Assembly: GCA_002255935.1 (NCBI GenBank)
Contig: NKIO01000015.1
Location: 1 to 60,207, forward strand
Direction: 5' to 3'
Source: Comamonadaceae bacterium PBBC2
GTDB lineage: Bacteria; Pseudomonadota; Gammaproteobacteria; Burkholderiales; Burkholderiaceae_C
Length of the DNA: 60,207 nucleotides
The notes below the pieces were generated by a model. That model ran no database searches. It was not told where the DNA came from and worked only from the letters and a program-made list of their open reading frames with translations. This document shows positions 43,856-54,243 of the stretch, in pieces; the stretch's first letter is position 1; every line of letters starts with the position of its first letter. The translations under genes were made by a program, and so were the position numbers.

Positions 43856-44628
43856 GCACGGCGGGTGCCTGCATAGGCTGGGGGCAGGTGCGGCACACCC
43901 GCATGCGCCCTGCGCGCCATGCGTTTGTGTACCCGACCGCTTTCCTCATGCTGCCCATGCGCCGCTTGCAAGCCGAGGGCGCCAGCGCCGACTTGGCGAT
44001 CAACCGCCGTGCCTGGTTCGCGTTCCACGACAAGGACCATGGCGATGGTCGCCCTGCCTCTGACGGCGGGGCCTTGGCCTGGCTCGATGAGCTGCTGCAC
44101 AGAGAAGGCATCCGCGATGCGCAAGGCGAGGTTTGGTTGCAGGCTTTTCCAAGGGTGCTGGGCCATGCCTTCAAACCGGTGAGCTTTTGGTACGCACACC
44201 GCCCAGACGGCAGCCTGGCGGCCATCGTGGCCGAGGTCAACAACACCTTTGGCGAGCGCCATTGCTACCTCTTGCCCGCGCCGCAATACGGCCACACGCT
44301 CAGGGCCGACAAGGTGTTCCATGTTTCGCCTTTTTGCGATGTGCAAGGCGAATACCGCTTTCGCTTCATGCGCACCCAGCGCGGTGGCCACGAGCATGTG
44401 GTGGCCCGCGTGGAGCATGCGGACGCCGACGGCCCTTTGATCGACACCAGCTGGAGCGGTTCGCTGCAGCCCGCCACGTCGGCGGCCTTGCGGCAGGTCA
44501 TGTGGCGCTTTCCCTTGCTCACCTTGGGCGTGGTCGCCCGCATCCATTGGCATGCCTTGTTGCTTTGGCTCAAGAAGGTGCCCTTTTGGCGCAAACCCGC
44601 GCCGCCTTCATTGTTCGTGACCCGATGA
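43852..44628 (+). CDS. DUF1365-family protein
   Basis: A 258-residue protein of the DUF1365 family, almost always found between the COG2907 flavoprotein and a Cfa-like methyltransferase. Typical segments are RHTRMRPARHAFVYPTAF near 14-31, AFPRVLGHAFKPVSFWYAH near 98-116, AEVNNTFGERHCYLLP and KVFHVSPFCDVQGEYRF. Many invariant His, Arg and Tyr residues suggest a catalytic role. A relative has been linked to oxygen insertion in furan fatty acid synthesis; I rely on memory for that. It overlaps both neighbours by four bases. Confidence 0.92.
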   Translation: MSTAGACIGWGQVRHTRMRPARHAFVYPTAFLMLPMRRLQAEGASADLAINRRAWFAFHDKDHGDGRPASDGGALAWLDELLHREGIRDAQGEVWLQAFPRVLGHAFKPVSFWYAHRPDGSLAAIVAEVNNTFGERHCYLLPAPQYGHTLRADKVFHVSPFCDVQGEYRFRFMRTQRGGHEHVVARVEHADADGPLIDTSWSGSLQPATSAALRQVMWRFPLLTLGVVARIHWHALLLWLKKVPFWRKPAPPSLFVTR

Positions 44629-45875
44629 AAAACGACGCTGACCCCCTCGCCACATCTTTGCGTGGCAACGCATCCCACGCATTGGCCAGCGCCCGCTTGC
44701 CCGCTGCGGCCCGCCGTGTGATGGCGCTCTTGTCCCGCCTGAAGGTGGGCACGCTCACCTTGTTCGGGCCCGATGGGCAGACCCATGTGTTTGGCAACCA
44801 CCAAGCGCCCTTTGCCACCTTGCACATCCGCCGCTGGGAGGTGTGCGCTGCAGTGCTCAAGTCGGGCGACATTGGTTTTGCCGAGGCCTACATGGACGGC
44901 GACTGGACCACGCCTTCGCTGGCCGATTTGCTGCGCTTGTTCATCGCCAACCGCCGCGAGATCGAAAGCGCGATTTATGGCCACTGGCTGGGGCGGCTGG
45001 TTTACCAAGTCAAGCACTGGCTCAACCGCAACAACAAAACCAACAGCCGCAAAAACATCCACGCGCATTACGACTTGGGCAATGCCTTCTACCAAGTCTG
45101 GCTGGACGGCACGATGAACTATTCATCGGCTCTGTTTGAGGGTGACAAGACCCAGGACATGGCCGAGGCGCAAAAAGCCAAGGTGCGCCGCGCCCTGCGC
45201 ATGACCGGCGTCAAGGCCGGTGACCGCGTCTTGGAGATCGGTTGCGGCTGGGGCGCCTTGGCCGAGGCGGCCACTTGCGAGCTGGGTGCGCACATCACGG
45301 GGGTGACCTTGTCGACCGAGCAGCTGGCCTATGCCCAAGACCGCATGAACCTGCATGGCGTGGCCGCGCAAGCCGATTTGCGTCTGCAGGACTACCGCGA
45401 CATCAGCGACGCGCCCTTCGATGCGATCTGCTCGATCGAGATGATCGAAGCGGTGGGCCAGTCGTATTGGCCGACTTACTTTCAGACCGTGAGTCGTTTG
45501 CTCAAGCCCGGGGGCCACGCCTGCATCCAGAGCATCACGATCGACGACGCTTTGTTCGACCGCTACGTGAACTCCACCGATTTCATCCAGCAGTACATCT
45601 TCCCGGGAGGCTGCTTGCCCAGCCCCAGCGAGTTCCGCAAGCAAGCCCGCGCCGCCGGCTTGGAGGTGGTGGACGAGTTGAATTTCGGCCCGGACTATGC
45701 CGAGACTTTGCGCCGCTGGCGCGACAGTTTCATGGCTCAGCTCGAGCAAGTGAAGGCCTTGAAGTTCGATGACCGCTTCATCCGCCTGTGGGAGTTTTAC
45801 CTGGCTTATTGCGAAGCGGCGTTTGACGAAGCCAACATCGATGTGATCCAGTTCACATTGCGCAAACCGGCTTGA
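44625..45875 (+). CDS. Cfa-family S-adenosylmethionine-dependent fatty-acyl methyltransferase
   Basis: A 416-residue enzyme related to cyclopropane fatty acid synthase, which transfers a methyl(ene) group from S-adenosylmethionine to double bonds of membrane lipids. The SAM site is VLEIGCGWGALAE (near residues 204-216), with preceding NIHAHYDLGNAFY and later IEMIEAVGQSYWPTYF, YIFPGGCLPS and LNFGPDYAETL. Compared with E. coli Cfa as I recall it, two of the bicarbonate-site residues differ: QYSCAYW is here NYSSALF (Cys to Ser) and LHTIG is here IQSITI (His to Gln). It may therefore make a methylated rather than cyclopropane product. Coupled to the DUF1365 gene. Confidence 0.9.
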   Translation: MKNDADPLATSLRGNASHALASARLPAAARRVMALLSRLKVGTLTLFGPDGQTHVFGNHQAPFATLHIRRWEVCAAVLKSGDIGFAEAYMDGDWTTPSLADLLRLFIANRREIESAIYGHWLGRLVYQVKHWLNRNNKTNSRKNIHAHYDLGNAFYQVWLDGTMNYSSALFEGDKTQDMAEAQKAKVRRALRMTGVKAGDRVLEIGCGWGALAEAATCELGAHITGVTLSTEQLAYAQDRMNLHGVAAQADLRLQDYRDISDAPFDAICSIEMIEAVGQSYWPTYFQTVSRLLKPGGHACIQSITIDDALFDRYVNSTDFIQQYIFPGGCLPSPSEFRKQARAAGLEVVDELNFGPDYAETLRRWRDSFMAQLEQVKALKFDDRFIRLWEFYLAYCEAAFDEANIDVIQFTLRKPA

Positions 45876-45882
45876 GCAGGCC

Positions 45883-46455
45883 ATGTTGCCGGCCATCCGT
45901 TCATCGATCTTGGCATGCACATGCGCCGTCATGGGCGTGGTCACCCCCCTTTGTGCATTGGCCAACACGGCTGCGCCGCCAGTGACGGCCCCTGAGACAG
46001 CCGCGCTCAAAGGCGCTGTGCCCACCGCTTATGCGCGCTTGCGTGTGTGGGGTTTTGAGGTGTATGACGCCCGTTTGTGGACCTTGCCAGGTTTTGGCGC
46101 TTCCCAATTTGCGCTGCAGCCGTTTGCGCTCGAGCTGAAGTATTTGCGCCAACTCGAGGGTGCGGCCATTGCCAGCCGGTCGATCGATGAAATGCGCCGA
46201 GTGGGCACCTTCACCGAGGCGCAGGAAAAAAGCTGGCTTCAGGCCATGCGGCAACTCTTTCCGAATGTCGATCGCAATGACCGCATCACCGGCTTGAATT
46301 GGCCGGGCAAAGGGGTGGAGTTTTGGCTCAACGGTCAGCGCTTGGGCTGGGTTCAAGACCCTGTGTTTGCGCGGTTATTTTTTGGCATTTGGCTTGACGA
46401 ACGCACGTCTGAGCCCAAGATGCGTTTGCAGCTGTTGCAAGGCTTGGCACCTTAA
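45883..46455 (+). CDS. Chalcone isomerase-like exported protein
   Basis: A 190-residue protein with the bacterial chalcone-isomerase-like domain. It has a signal peptide (residues 1-27, ending CALANT) so it is periplasmic. Family segments are RLRVWGFEVYDARLWTLPG, FALELKYLRQLEG and IASRSIDEMRR, later GKGVEFWLNGQRLGWVQDP and FFGIWLDERTSEPKMR. Bacterial members lack a flavonoid role and may bind fatty acids. It lies seven bases after the Cfa-like gene in the same operon. Confidence 0.88.
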   Translation: MLPAIRSSILACTCAVMGVVTPLCALANTAAPPVTAPETAALKGAVPTAYARLRVWGFEVYDARLWTLPGFGASQFALQPFALELKYLRQLEGAAIASRSIDEMRRVGTFTEAQEKSWLQAMRQLFPNVDRNDRITGLNWPGKGVEFWLNGQRLGWVQDPVFARLFFGIWLDERTSEPKMRLQLLQGLAP

Positions 46456-46496
46456 GCGCCGTCAAGCTTGCCAATGGCTCCCATGAAAGGCACCCC

Positions 46497-47078
46497 ATGA
46501 CTGCATTTGACAACCGCCGCCGCGCATTGACGCGCATGGCCGCACTCCCTTTGGCCGCCAGCTTGCCCTTTGTGGGGGGCTGTGCATCGCCTCAGGTGCA
46601 GCAGTATGCGCAAGAAAAACCCGCGCTCGATTTGCGCACCTATTTCAACGGCAAGGTCGATGCCTGGGGCGTGTTCACCGACCGCAGCGGGCAGGTCGTC
46701 AAGCGCTTCACGGTCGAGATGGACTGCAGCTGGCAAGGCGATGAAGGCGTGCTGGACGAGGCCTTTGTGTATTCGGATGGCACGCGCCAGCGCCGCATCT
46801 GGAAGCTGCGTGCCGGCCCCAATGGCAGCTACACCGGTACGGCCGATGACGTGGTGGGTCAGGCCCGTGGTCAGGTCAGTGGCAACGCTTTTCGCTGGGG
46901 CTATACCCTCGCCTTGCCGGTCGATGGCCGCATCTGGGAGGTGGACTTTGACGACTGGATGTACCTGATGGACGACCGCGTCATGCTCAACAAGGCCACC
47001 ATGAGCAAATGGGGCATTCGCTTGGGTGAGGTCACCTTGTCCTTCACCCGCCGCAGCCCCATGGCCTTGCCCAAATGA
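46497..47078 (+). CDS. DUF3833-family lipoprotein
   Basis: A 193-residue protein of the DUF3833 family with a lipoprotein-like signal (ASLPFVGGCAS, Cys near 28) preceded by an arginine-rich start (NRRRALTRM). The beta-rich body includes LDLRTYFNGKVDAWGVFTDR and the strand WEVDFDDWMYLMDDRVMLNK, typical for the family and lipocalin-like in appearance. It could carry a lipid between membranes. It overlaps the SDR gene by four bases and is a regular member of this type of operon. Confidence 0.9.
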   Translation: MTAFDNRRRALTRMAALPLAASLPFVGGCASPQVQQYAQEKPALDLRTYFNGKVDAWGVFTDRSGQVVKRFTVEMDCSWQGDEGVLDEAFVYSDGTRQRRIWKLRAGPNGSYTGTADDVVGQARGQVSGNAFRWGYTLALPVDGRIWEVDFDDWMYLMDDRVMLNKATMSKWGIRLGEVTLSFTRRSPMALPK

Positions 47079-47848
47079 AGGCGCTCAATCCACCGATCAC
47101 CGACTGGTCGGGCCGCCGCGTCTGGCTGGTGGGCGCGTCCACCGGCATTGGCTTGGCCTGTGCGCAGCAGATGCGGCAAGCGGGCGCTGTGGTGATCATT
47201 TCTGCCCGCAAGCCGCAAGGCATTTTGGACTGGGCTGCCCAGGATGCGGGCGTGCATTGGCAACCGCTGGACGTGACGGTGCAGGCCGACGTGCAGGCCA
47301 CGGCGCAGAAAATTCTGGCCCAAGGCCCGCTCGACATGGTGGTCTATGCGGCAGGCCACTACAAAGCCCAACGCGCCACCGCCATGGACTTGCAGCAGTT
47401 GCTGCAGCACCAGAGCGTCAACTACCAAGGCGCCTTGCAGGTGCTGGACGCGGTGCTGCCAGGCCTGTTGGCGCAAGGTCATGGCCACATCAGCTTGCTC
47501 AGCAGCGTGGCCGGCTGGCGCGGATTGCCCAATGGCCTGGCCTATGGCCCGACCAAAGCGGCCTTGACCCACCTGGCTGAAACCCTGTACCTGGACTTGC
47601 AAGACGCGGGCATCGGCGTGAGCGTGGTCAACCCCGGTTTTGTGGACACGCCTTTGACCGCGCAAAACGAGTTCACCATGCCGGCCTTGATCAGCCCAGA
47701 ACAAGCCGCCCAAGCGATGCTCAAAGGGTGGGCGCAGGGTGCTTTTGACATCCACTTTCCCAAGCGCTTCACGCTGTGGCTCAAGCTCTTGCGGATCTTG
47801 CCCTACCGCTGGTATTTCCCACTGGTGCGGCGCTTCACAGGACTTTGA
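47075..47848 (+). CDS. Short-chain dehydrogenase/reductase (SDR)
   Basis: A 257-residue NAD(P)-dependent oxidoreductase. The cofactor loop is GASTGIG (from residue 20), NYQGALQVLDAVLPGL is the helix after the conserved Asn, SLLSSVAGW holds the catalytic Ser, and YGPTKAA gives Tyr157 and Lys161. A hydrophobic, basic C terminus (LRILPYRWYFPLVRRF) could hold it at the membrane. Within the operon it may reduce or oxidise a fatty-acyl intermediate. Coupled upstream to the DUF3833 gene by an ATGA overlap. Confidence 0.92.
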   Translation: MKALNPPITDWSGRRVWLVGASTGIGLACAQQMRQAGAVVIISARKPQGILDWAAQDAGVHWQPLDVTVQADVQATAQKILAQGPLDMVVYAAGHYKAQRATAMDLQQLLQHQSVNYQGALQVLDAVLPGLLAQGHGHISLLSSVAGWRGLPNGLAYGPTKAALTHLAETLYLDLQDAGIGVSVVNPGFVDTPLTAQNEFTMPALISPEQAAQAMLKGWAQGAFDIHFPKRFTLWLKLLRILPYRWYFPLVRRFTGL

Positions 47849-47850
47849 GC

Positions 47851-48285
47851 ATGGACACCCGATTGGCCACGGCCCGTTTGGCCGAGTATTTTGAAAAGCT
47901 CACGCCGGACAGCGTCGCGCAGTTGCCCGATTTGTATGACGGCCAAGCCCGATTCAAAGACCCCTTCAACGAGGTGCAGGGCCTGGCCGAAATCGAGCGG
48001 ATTTTTCGCCACATGTATGTGGCCCTCGAGGGGCCGCATTTCGTCATCACCGGCCAGTTGGTCGATGGGGCGCAGGCCTTTTTGACCTGGGAGTTCCGCT
48101 TTCGCTTCAAGCGCTTTGACACGCAAACCCTGCAAGTCGTGCGCGGTGGCAGCCACATCGTGTTCAATGAACATGGCTTGGTGACCTTGCACCGCGACTA
48201 TTGGGATGCGGCAGAAGAGCTTTATGAAAAGCTGCCGGTGGTGGGCGGCGTGATGCGCTGGCTCAAAAAACGCGCCAACACATGA
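47851..48285 (+). CDS. NTF2/SnoaL-like small protein
   Basis: A 144-residue protein with the cone-shaped NTF2-like fold: N-terminal helices (LATARLAEYFEKL), then LYDGQARFKDPFNEVQG, RIFRHMYVAL and strands containing FLTWEFRFRFKRF and HRDYWDAAEELYEKLP. Such proteins may isomerise or bind a small ligand. The start is ATG 47851, two bases after the SDR stop. It closes the operon, a position seen for NTF2-like genes in related lipid/light-stress operons. Confidence 0.85.
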   Translation: MDTRLATARLAEYFEKLTPDSVAQLPDLYDGQARFKDPFNEVQGLAEIERIFRHMYVALEGPHFVITGQLVDGAQAFLTWEFRFRFKRFDTQTLQVVRGGSHIVFNEHGLVTLHRDYWDAAEELYEKLPVVGGVMRWLKKRANT

Positions 48286-50463
<2,178 letters not shown>

Positions 50464-50472
50464 TCGGTTTAC

Positions 50473-51033
50473 ATGGCCCTCAAATCCACCATCTACAAAG
50501 CCAACCTGTCGATCGCTGACATCGATCACAGCTACTACGAAGACCATCAGCTCACGCTGGCCCGCCATCCGAGCGAGACCGACGAGCGCATGATGATCCG
50601 CCTGCTGGCGCTGGCCATCAACGCCTACAAACTGCAGGCCGTGTGCAATGGCGACGGCAAGTTGGCTTTTGGCGCAGGCTTGTCCGATCCGGACGATCCC
50701 GATGTCAGCCTGCGCGACTTCACCGGCCAGACCCGCATGTGGATCGAAGTCGGCCAGCCCGAAGACAAGCCCATCATGAAGGCCTGCCAAAAGTCGGATG
50801 AAGTGTTGCTGTACTGCTTCAACCACGCGGCCGAAGTCTGGTGGAAGGGCATCGAGACCAAGCTCACCCGCTTGGACAAACTGCAGGTCTGGCGCGTGCC
50901 GACCGAGCGCTCACAAGAGCTGGCCAAACTGGCCGAGCGCAGCATGCAGCTGCAAGTCACGGTGCAAGAAGGTGAAGTCACTTTCAGCAGCGACCTGGGC
51001 AGCGTGCACATCGAGTTGAGCCGCTGGAAATAA
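50473..51033 (+). CDS. yaeQ: YaeQ family protein
   Basis: A 186-residue protein of the YaeQ family, which has a PD-(D/E)XK nuclease-like fold but no settled activity. Conserved segments are MALKSTIYKANLSIADIDH, LARHPSETDERMMIRLLAL and LWIEVGQPED-like WIEVGQPEDKPI, followed by KACQKSDEVLLYCF. Length is standard. It starts nine bases after purB and is probably cotranscribed with it. Confidence 0.95.
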   Translation: MALKSTIYKANLSIADIDHSYYEDHQLTLARHPSETDERMMIRLLALAINAYKLQAVCNGDGKLAFGAGLSDPDDPDVSLRDFTGQTRMWIEVGQPEDKPIMKACQKSDEVLLYCFNHAAEVWWKGIETKLTRLDKLQVWRVPTERSQELAKLAERSMQLQVTVQEGEVTFSSDLGSVHIELSRWK

Positions 51034-51038
51034 GCCAA

Positions 51039-51077
51039 GTCGGCTTGCGCAATGGTCGTCTGCGCTTCAGCGCCGAC
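51039..51077. terminator. Nested hairpin between convergent yaeQ and DUF3717-DUF1289 gene
   Basis: Outer arms GTCGGC (51039-51044) and GCCGAC (51072-51077) enclose inner arms GCGCA (51047-51051) and TGCGC (51061-51065). The element sits between two convergent stops and has no T-run, so it is only a possible terminator. Confidence 0.35.
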
Positions 51078-51118
51078 TGGCAAAACGTGCCGCCGAGTCG
51101 GCAAGCCCAATCACCCGC

Positions 51119-51574
51119 CTACAAATCCAGTTTCGTTTGGGCTTCGGCGGCGGCCTTGGCCAGGTGGCGGTCTTCGGCGGCGCGCTCGGCGTACTTGTTG
51201 AAGCGCCAGGACGTGCCTTCCATGGTGATGCGGTGCCAGACGGACCGTTTTTCACCCGGGCTCATCTCGGTCCACAGCTGCACTTCTTCAAAGCTGCGGC
51301 CGCAACCTTTGCAGGTGTCATCGCCTTGGCTGGTGGAGCAAATGGCGATGCAAGGGGTGTCCGGTGTGCTGGCGTACCAGTCTTGCCAAGCCTCGGCCGC
51401 GGCCAAAGGCAGGCTCGACTCATCGGCGTAGTCCTTTTTGAAGTACACCATCTGGCCGTACACATCGGCCAGGGCCCGCAACTCACGCGGCAAGGCGACC
51501 CCGTCTGGAGAGGGGTTCTTGAGGCGCCAGTGGTTGATGGCAGCTTCGATGTCGGTGATGTGGATGCCGGCCAT
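51119..51574 (-). CDS. DUF3717 + DUF1289 fusion protein
   Basis: A 151-residue protein joining two small domains. The N-terminal part (about residues 1-60, HITDIEAAINHWR and ALPRELRALADVYGQMV) is DUF3717. The C-terminal part (about 70-115) is DUF1289 with four cysteines in CIAICSTSQGDDTCKGCGR and EEVQLWTEMSPGEKRSVW, probably a metal or iron-sulfur site. Function is unknown. The start is ATG 51574. It is convergent with yaeQ. Confidence 0.85.
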   Translation of the reverse strand: MAGIHITDIEAAINHWRLKNPSPDGVALPRELRALADVYGQMVYFKKDYADESSLPLAAAEAWQDWYASTPDTPCIAICSTSQGDDTCKGCGRSFEEVQLWTEMSPGEKRSVWHRITMEGTSWRFNKYAERAAEDRHLAKAAAEAQTKLDL

Positions 51575-51680
51575 TTGGATTGAAGAGTGAGTCGGGAATC
51601 ATAGCCGCTGGGCGGGCTCAGCAGGTGATCTTCCATCGCGGTTTTTTCGAGCCAGGCGAGCCTGAAAATTTCCCTCTGTT

Positions 51681-51710
51681 TTGAAGGGAAAAGCCGACCT
51701 CAGGTTTAAT
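51681..51710 (+). promoter_or_regulatory. Sigma-70 promoter of the riboswitch-terC transcript
   Basis: TTGAAG (51681-51686), an 18-base spacer and TTTAAT (51705-51710) form a reasonable sigma-70 promoter. It would start transcription near 51717, exactly where the riboswitch P1 stem begins, which supports both calls. Confidence 0.6.
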
Positions 51711-51714
51711 ACAG

Positions 51715-51845
51715 AGCTGAAGGGGAGTAGCTCCCTCGCGTCATGCGGTGCAATGCCATGTGACCTATGATGAGCCGTCATTACGAAGCTTTGGCTTCCG
51801 GTTCATCAGGCGCCAGACCTTGGCGTCGAGCAAGACCTTCGATCA
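51715..51845 (+). ncRNA. yybP-ykoY (manganese) riboswitch
   Basis: The leader of the terC gene carries the conserved blocks of the yybP-ykoY family: GGGGAGTAG at 51722-51730, CGTCATTACG at 51776-51785 and GAGCAAGACC at 51828-51837. GAAGG (51719-51723) can pair with CCTTC (51836-51840) as helix P1. This family binds Mn2+ and switches on exporters such as MntP and TerC-type proteins. About 90 bases separate it from the start codon, where the expression platform would lie (51846-51936). Confidence 0.9.
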
Positions 51846-51936
51846 TCTGCACAGGTGCATCGAGGCTTGCGGCGTCCAACGCTCGCACATTCATGATGCC
51901 CGGTACAGCTTCAAATCTGAAATGGGGAGTCTTGTC

Positions 51937-52626
51937 ATGGAATTTTTATCTGCACCTTGGTGGTCGGCTTTGTTGGCCATCATTTTGATTGACCTGGTTT
52001 TGGCAGGCGACAACGCCATCGTGATCGCGCTGGCTGCGCGCAATTTGCCCGCTGACTTGCAAAAGAAAGCGATCATGTGGGGCACGGTGGGCGCGATCGC
52101 TGTGCGTTCGGTCATGACTTTGTGCGTGGTCTGGCTGCTGCAGATCCCGGGCTTGATGCTGGTCGGCGGTTTGGGCTTGTTGTGGATCGCCTACAAATTG
52201 ATCGCCGACACCGGTGAAGGCGACGACCATGGACCTGCGGCCACCACCTTCTGGGGCGCCATGAAAACCATCATCGTGGCCGACGCCCTGATGGGTGTGG
52301 ACAACGTCTTGGGTGTGGCCGGTGCTGCGCATGGCGCGTGGGACTTGGTGATTTTGGGCCTGCTCATCAGCGTGCCGATCGTGGTGTTCGGCAGCTCGGT
52401 GGTGCTCAAATTGGTTGAGCGTTTCCCCGTGATCATTCAACTGGGTGCTGCCGTTTTGGCCTTCACCGCAGCCAAGATGATTGTGGGCGAGCCCTTGCTG
52501 GACAGCGTGTTCGATGCGCCTTCTCAGGCCGTGTGGCGTTGGATGACCTATCTGGTGTCTATCGTCTTGGTGCTGGGCGCAGGCTGGTGGGTTTCCAAAA
52601 AATCCGCCCCTCAAGCCAACGTTTAA
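51937..52626 (+). CDS. TerC-family membrane protein under riboswitch control (likely Mn2+ exporter)
   Basis: A 229-residue integral membrane protein of the TerC/Alx family. The first helix has LIDLVLAGDNAIVIALAARNLP with the conserved Asp-Asn pair, and a repeat copy follows in the middle (VADALMGVDNVLGVAGAAH). About seven membrane helices are visible. The family exports manganese or loads Mn into exported proteins. The yybP-ykoY riboswitch upstream strongly supports a manganese role. The start is ATG 51937 with GGGGAG about eight bases upstream. A second TerC protein is encoded at 58952. Confidence 0.93.
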   Translation: MEFLSAPWWSALLAIILIDLVLAGDNAIVIALAARNLPADLQKKAIMWGTVGAIAVRSVMTLCVVWLLQIPGLMLVGGLGLLWIAYKLIADTGEGDDHGPAATTFWGAMKTIIVADALMGVDNVLGVAGAAHGAWDLVILGLLISVPIVVFGSSVVLKLVERFPVIIQLGAAVLAFTAAKMIVGEPLLDSVFDAPSQAVWRWMTYLVSIVLVLGAGWWVSKKSAPQANV

Positions 52627-52633
52627 AGGGCCT

Positions 52634-54163
52634 TCAGCGCTCGGCTTGCATTTCGCGCACCAAGGCCTGGGCCTGGCGCAAGCGGGTGTCCACGATCGAC
52701 GCTTCGATGTGGTCGCCTGCTTGAAGCTGGTGCTTTTTGGCCCAGTCTTGGGCTGCGCGGAAGCGGTCAATCGCCCCTTGCCAGTCCATGCGGGCCATTT
52801 GCGCTTCGCCTTCGGCACGCAGTGAGGGCAAAGCCTGGCCCTCAACGGCCAAGACATTGGCCAAGGTGTTCCAGGCTTGCGCATCCAGCGGTGCAGCCAA
52901 AACCTGTTCACGCAACTGGCGCAGCACTTCGGTGCGTGTGGCTGACGGGGGCAAATGCAGCACCGCTTGTGCGGTGGCGATCAGCTCCGGCCGGTCCAGT
53001 TTGGCGCTTTGGTTCTGACGGGCCAGCAGGGCCGGCACTGCATCCCAACGCCCTTGGGCGGCCGCCCATTCGGCACGCAATAACTTGGCCAAACGTGCGG
53101 GGGCCGCTTGCCCATTGACCGTGCGCTCCAGGTTTTGCAGGCTGCGTTCAGCGGCTGCAAAGTCTTTCAGCTGCATATGGGCCAGCGTTGCGCCGTACCA
53201 AACGCCCGCATGGGTTGCGGCCGTGGTGTTGGGCAAGTTGACGCGGCTGGTGTTGGTGCTGGCCCGCCAAGCGTCCACGTTGCCTTGAGACAAGACCCGG
53301 GCCCGCGCGGACAACATGGCTTGTTCCACATCGATCACGGGTTGAGCCGGTGTTGCGTTCAATTGCAAACGCGCTTGCATGTCGGCGATGCGCTCGGTGG
53401 TCAGGGGGTGGCTGCGCAAGTACGGATAAGCGCCGTTGTCATTCAAACCGGCGGCCTGCTGGAGCTTGCCGAACATGCCCACAAAGCCTTGCGGGTCGTA
53501 ACCCGCCTCGCTCATCACGCCATAGCCCACCCGGTCGGCTTCGCGCTCCATGTCGCGCGAGTAGCTCAGCTGCGACTGAATGGCCGCCGCTTGCCCGCCC
53601 ACCACCAAGGCTTGGGCACCTTGCGCGCTCTTGCTGGCCGCCAAAATGCCCAATATCAATGAGCCAATGACCCAGGGCGTCATCTTGCCCTGCTCACCCA
53701 TGGACCGGGCAATGTGGCGCTGTGTCACGTGGCTGAGTTCGTGGGCGAGCACCGAGGCCAGTTCGTCGTGGGTGGTGACCACCGCAATCAAGCCCAAATG
53801 CACGCCCAGATAGCCGCCTGGCAAGGCAAAGGCGTTCACGCTGCGGTCGCGCCCGAGCAAGATGCGCCAGGCAAAGCGCTCTTGCAATTCGGGTGAAAGC
53901 TCGCCCCGAGTGGCGGCCGATTTGACCAAGGGCGCCCACAAGCGCTGGATGTACTCGTCCAGCACAGGGTCTTCCAAATAGTCCGGGTCACGGTACAACT
54001 CGCGGGCGATGCGGTCGCCCAACTTGCGCTCGGCCGCCAGCGAAATCCCGTCGCCGTCACCCAATGAGGGCAACACCGAGTTTTGCGGCCACGCAGCCTG
54101 AAAACACAGGCTGGCGGCCAGCAAGCTCAGGATCAGTCGGGTGTGGCGGAATTTGTTTCTCAC
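52634..54163 (-). CDS. M48-family metalloprotease with TPR domain (BepA-like)
   Basis: A periplasmic zinc peptidase of about 509 residues resembling BepA, which assists or degrades outer-membrane proteins during assembly. I start it at GTG 54163, giving a signal peptide (VRNKFRHTRLILSLLAASLC); a TTG at 54184 is an alternative, and no in-frame ATG lies near. The zinc site is AHELSH near residues 140-145, with the third ligand in DMEREADRVGYGVM. The second half consists of TPR-like helices (about 300-500). It is convergent with terC and divergent from moaC. Confidence 0.9.
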   Translation of the reverse strand: MRNKFRHTRLILSLLAASLCFQAAWPQNSVLPSLGDGDGISLAAERKLGDRIARELYRDPDYLEDPVLDEYIQRLWAPLVKSAATRGELSPELQERFAWRILLGRDRSVNAFALPGGYLGVHLGLIAVVTTHDELASVLAHELSHVTQRHIARSMGEQGKMTPWVIGSLILGILAASKSAQGAQALVVGGQAAAIQSQLSYSRDMEREADRVGYGVMSEAGYDPQGFVGMFGKLQQAAGLNDNGAYPYLRSHPLTTERIADMQARLQLNATPAQPVIDVEQAMLSARARVLSQGNVDAWRASTNTSRVNLPNTTAATHAGVWYGATLAHMQLKDFAAAERSLQNLERTVNGQAAPARLAKLLRAEWAAAQGRWDAVPALLARQNQSAKLDRPELIATAQAVLHLPPSATRTEVLRQLREQVLAAPLDAQAWNTLANVLAVEGQALPSLRAEGEAQMARMDWQGAIDRFRAAQDWAKKHQLQAGDHIEASIVDTRLRQAQALVREMQAER

Positions 54164-54243
54164 GGCGCTGAGTGTCCCATTCAATGGCCGTATGATGACC
54201 TATTCCCGTGAATTTTTTGTAAACCATTCGGACCGCCTTGCCC

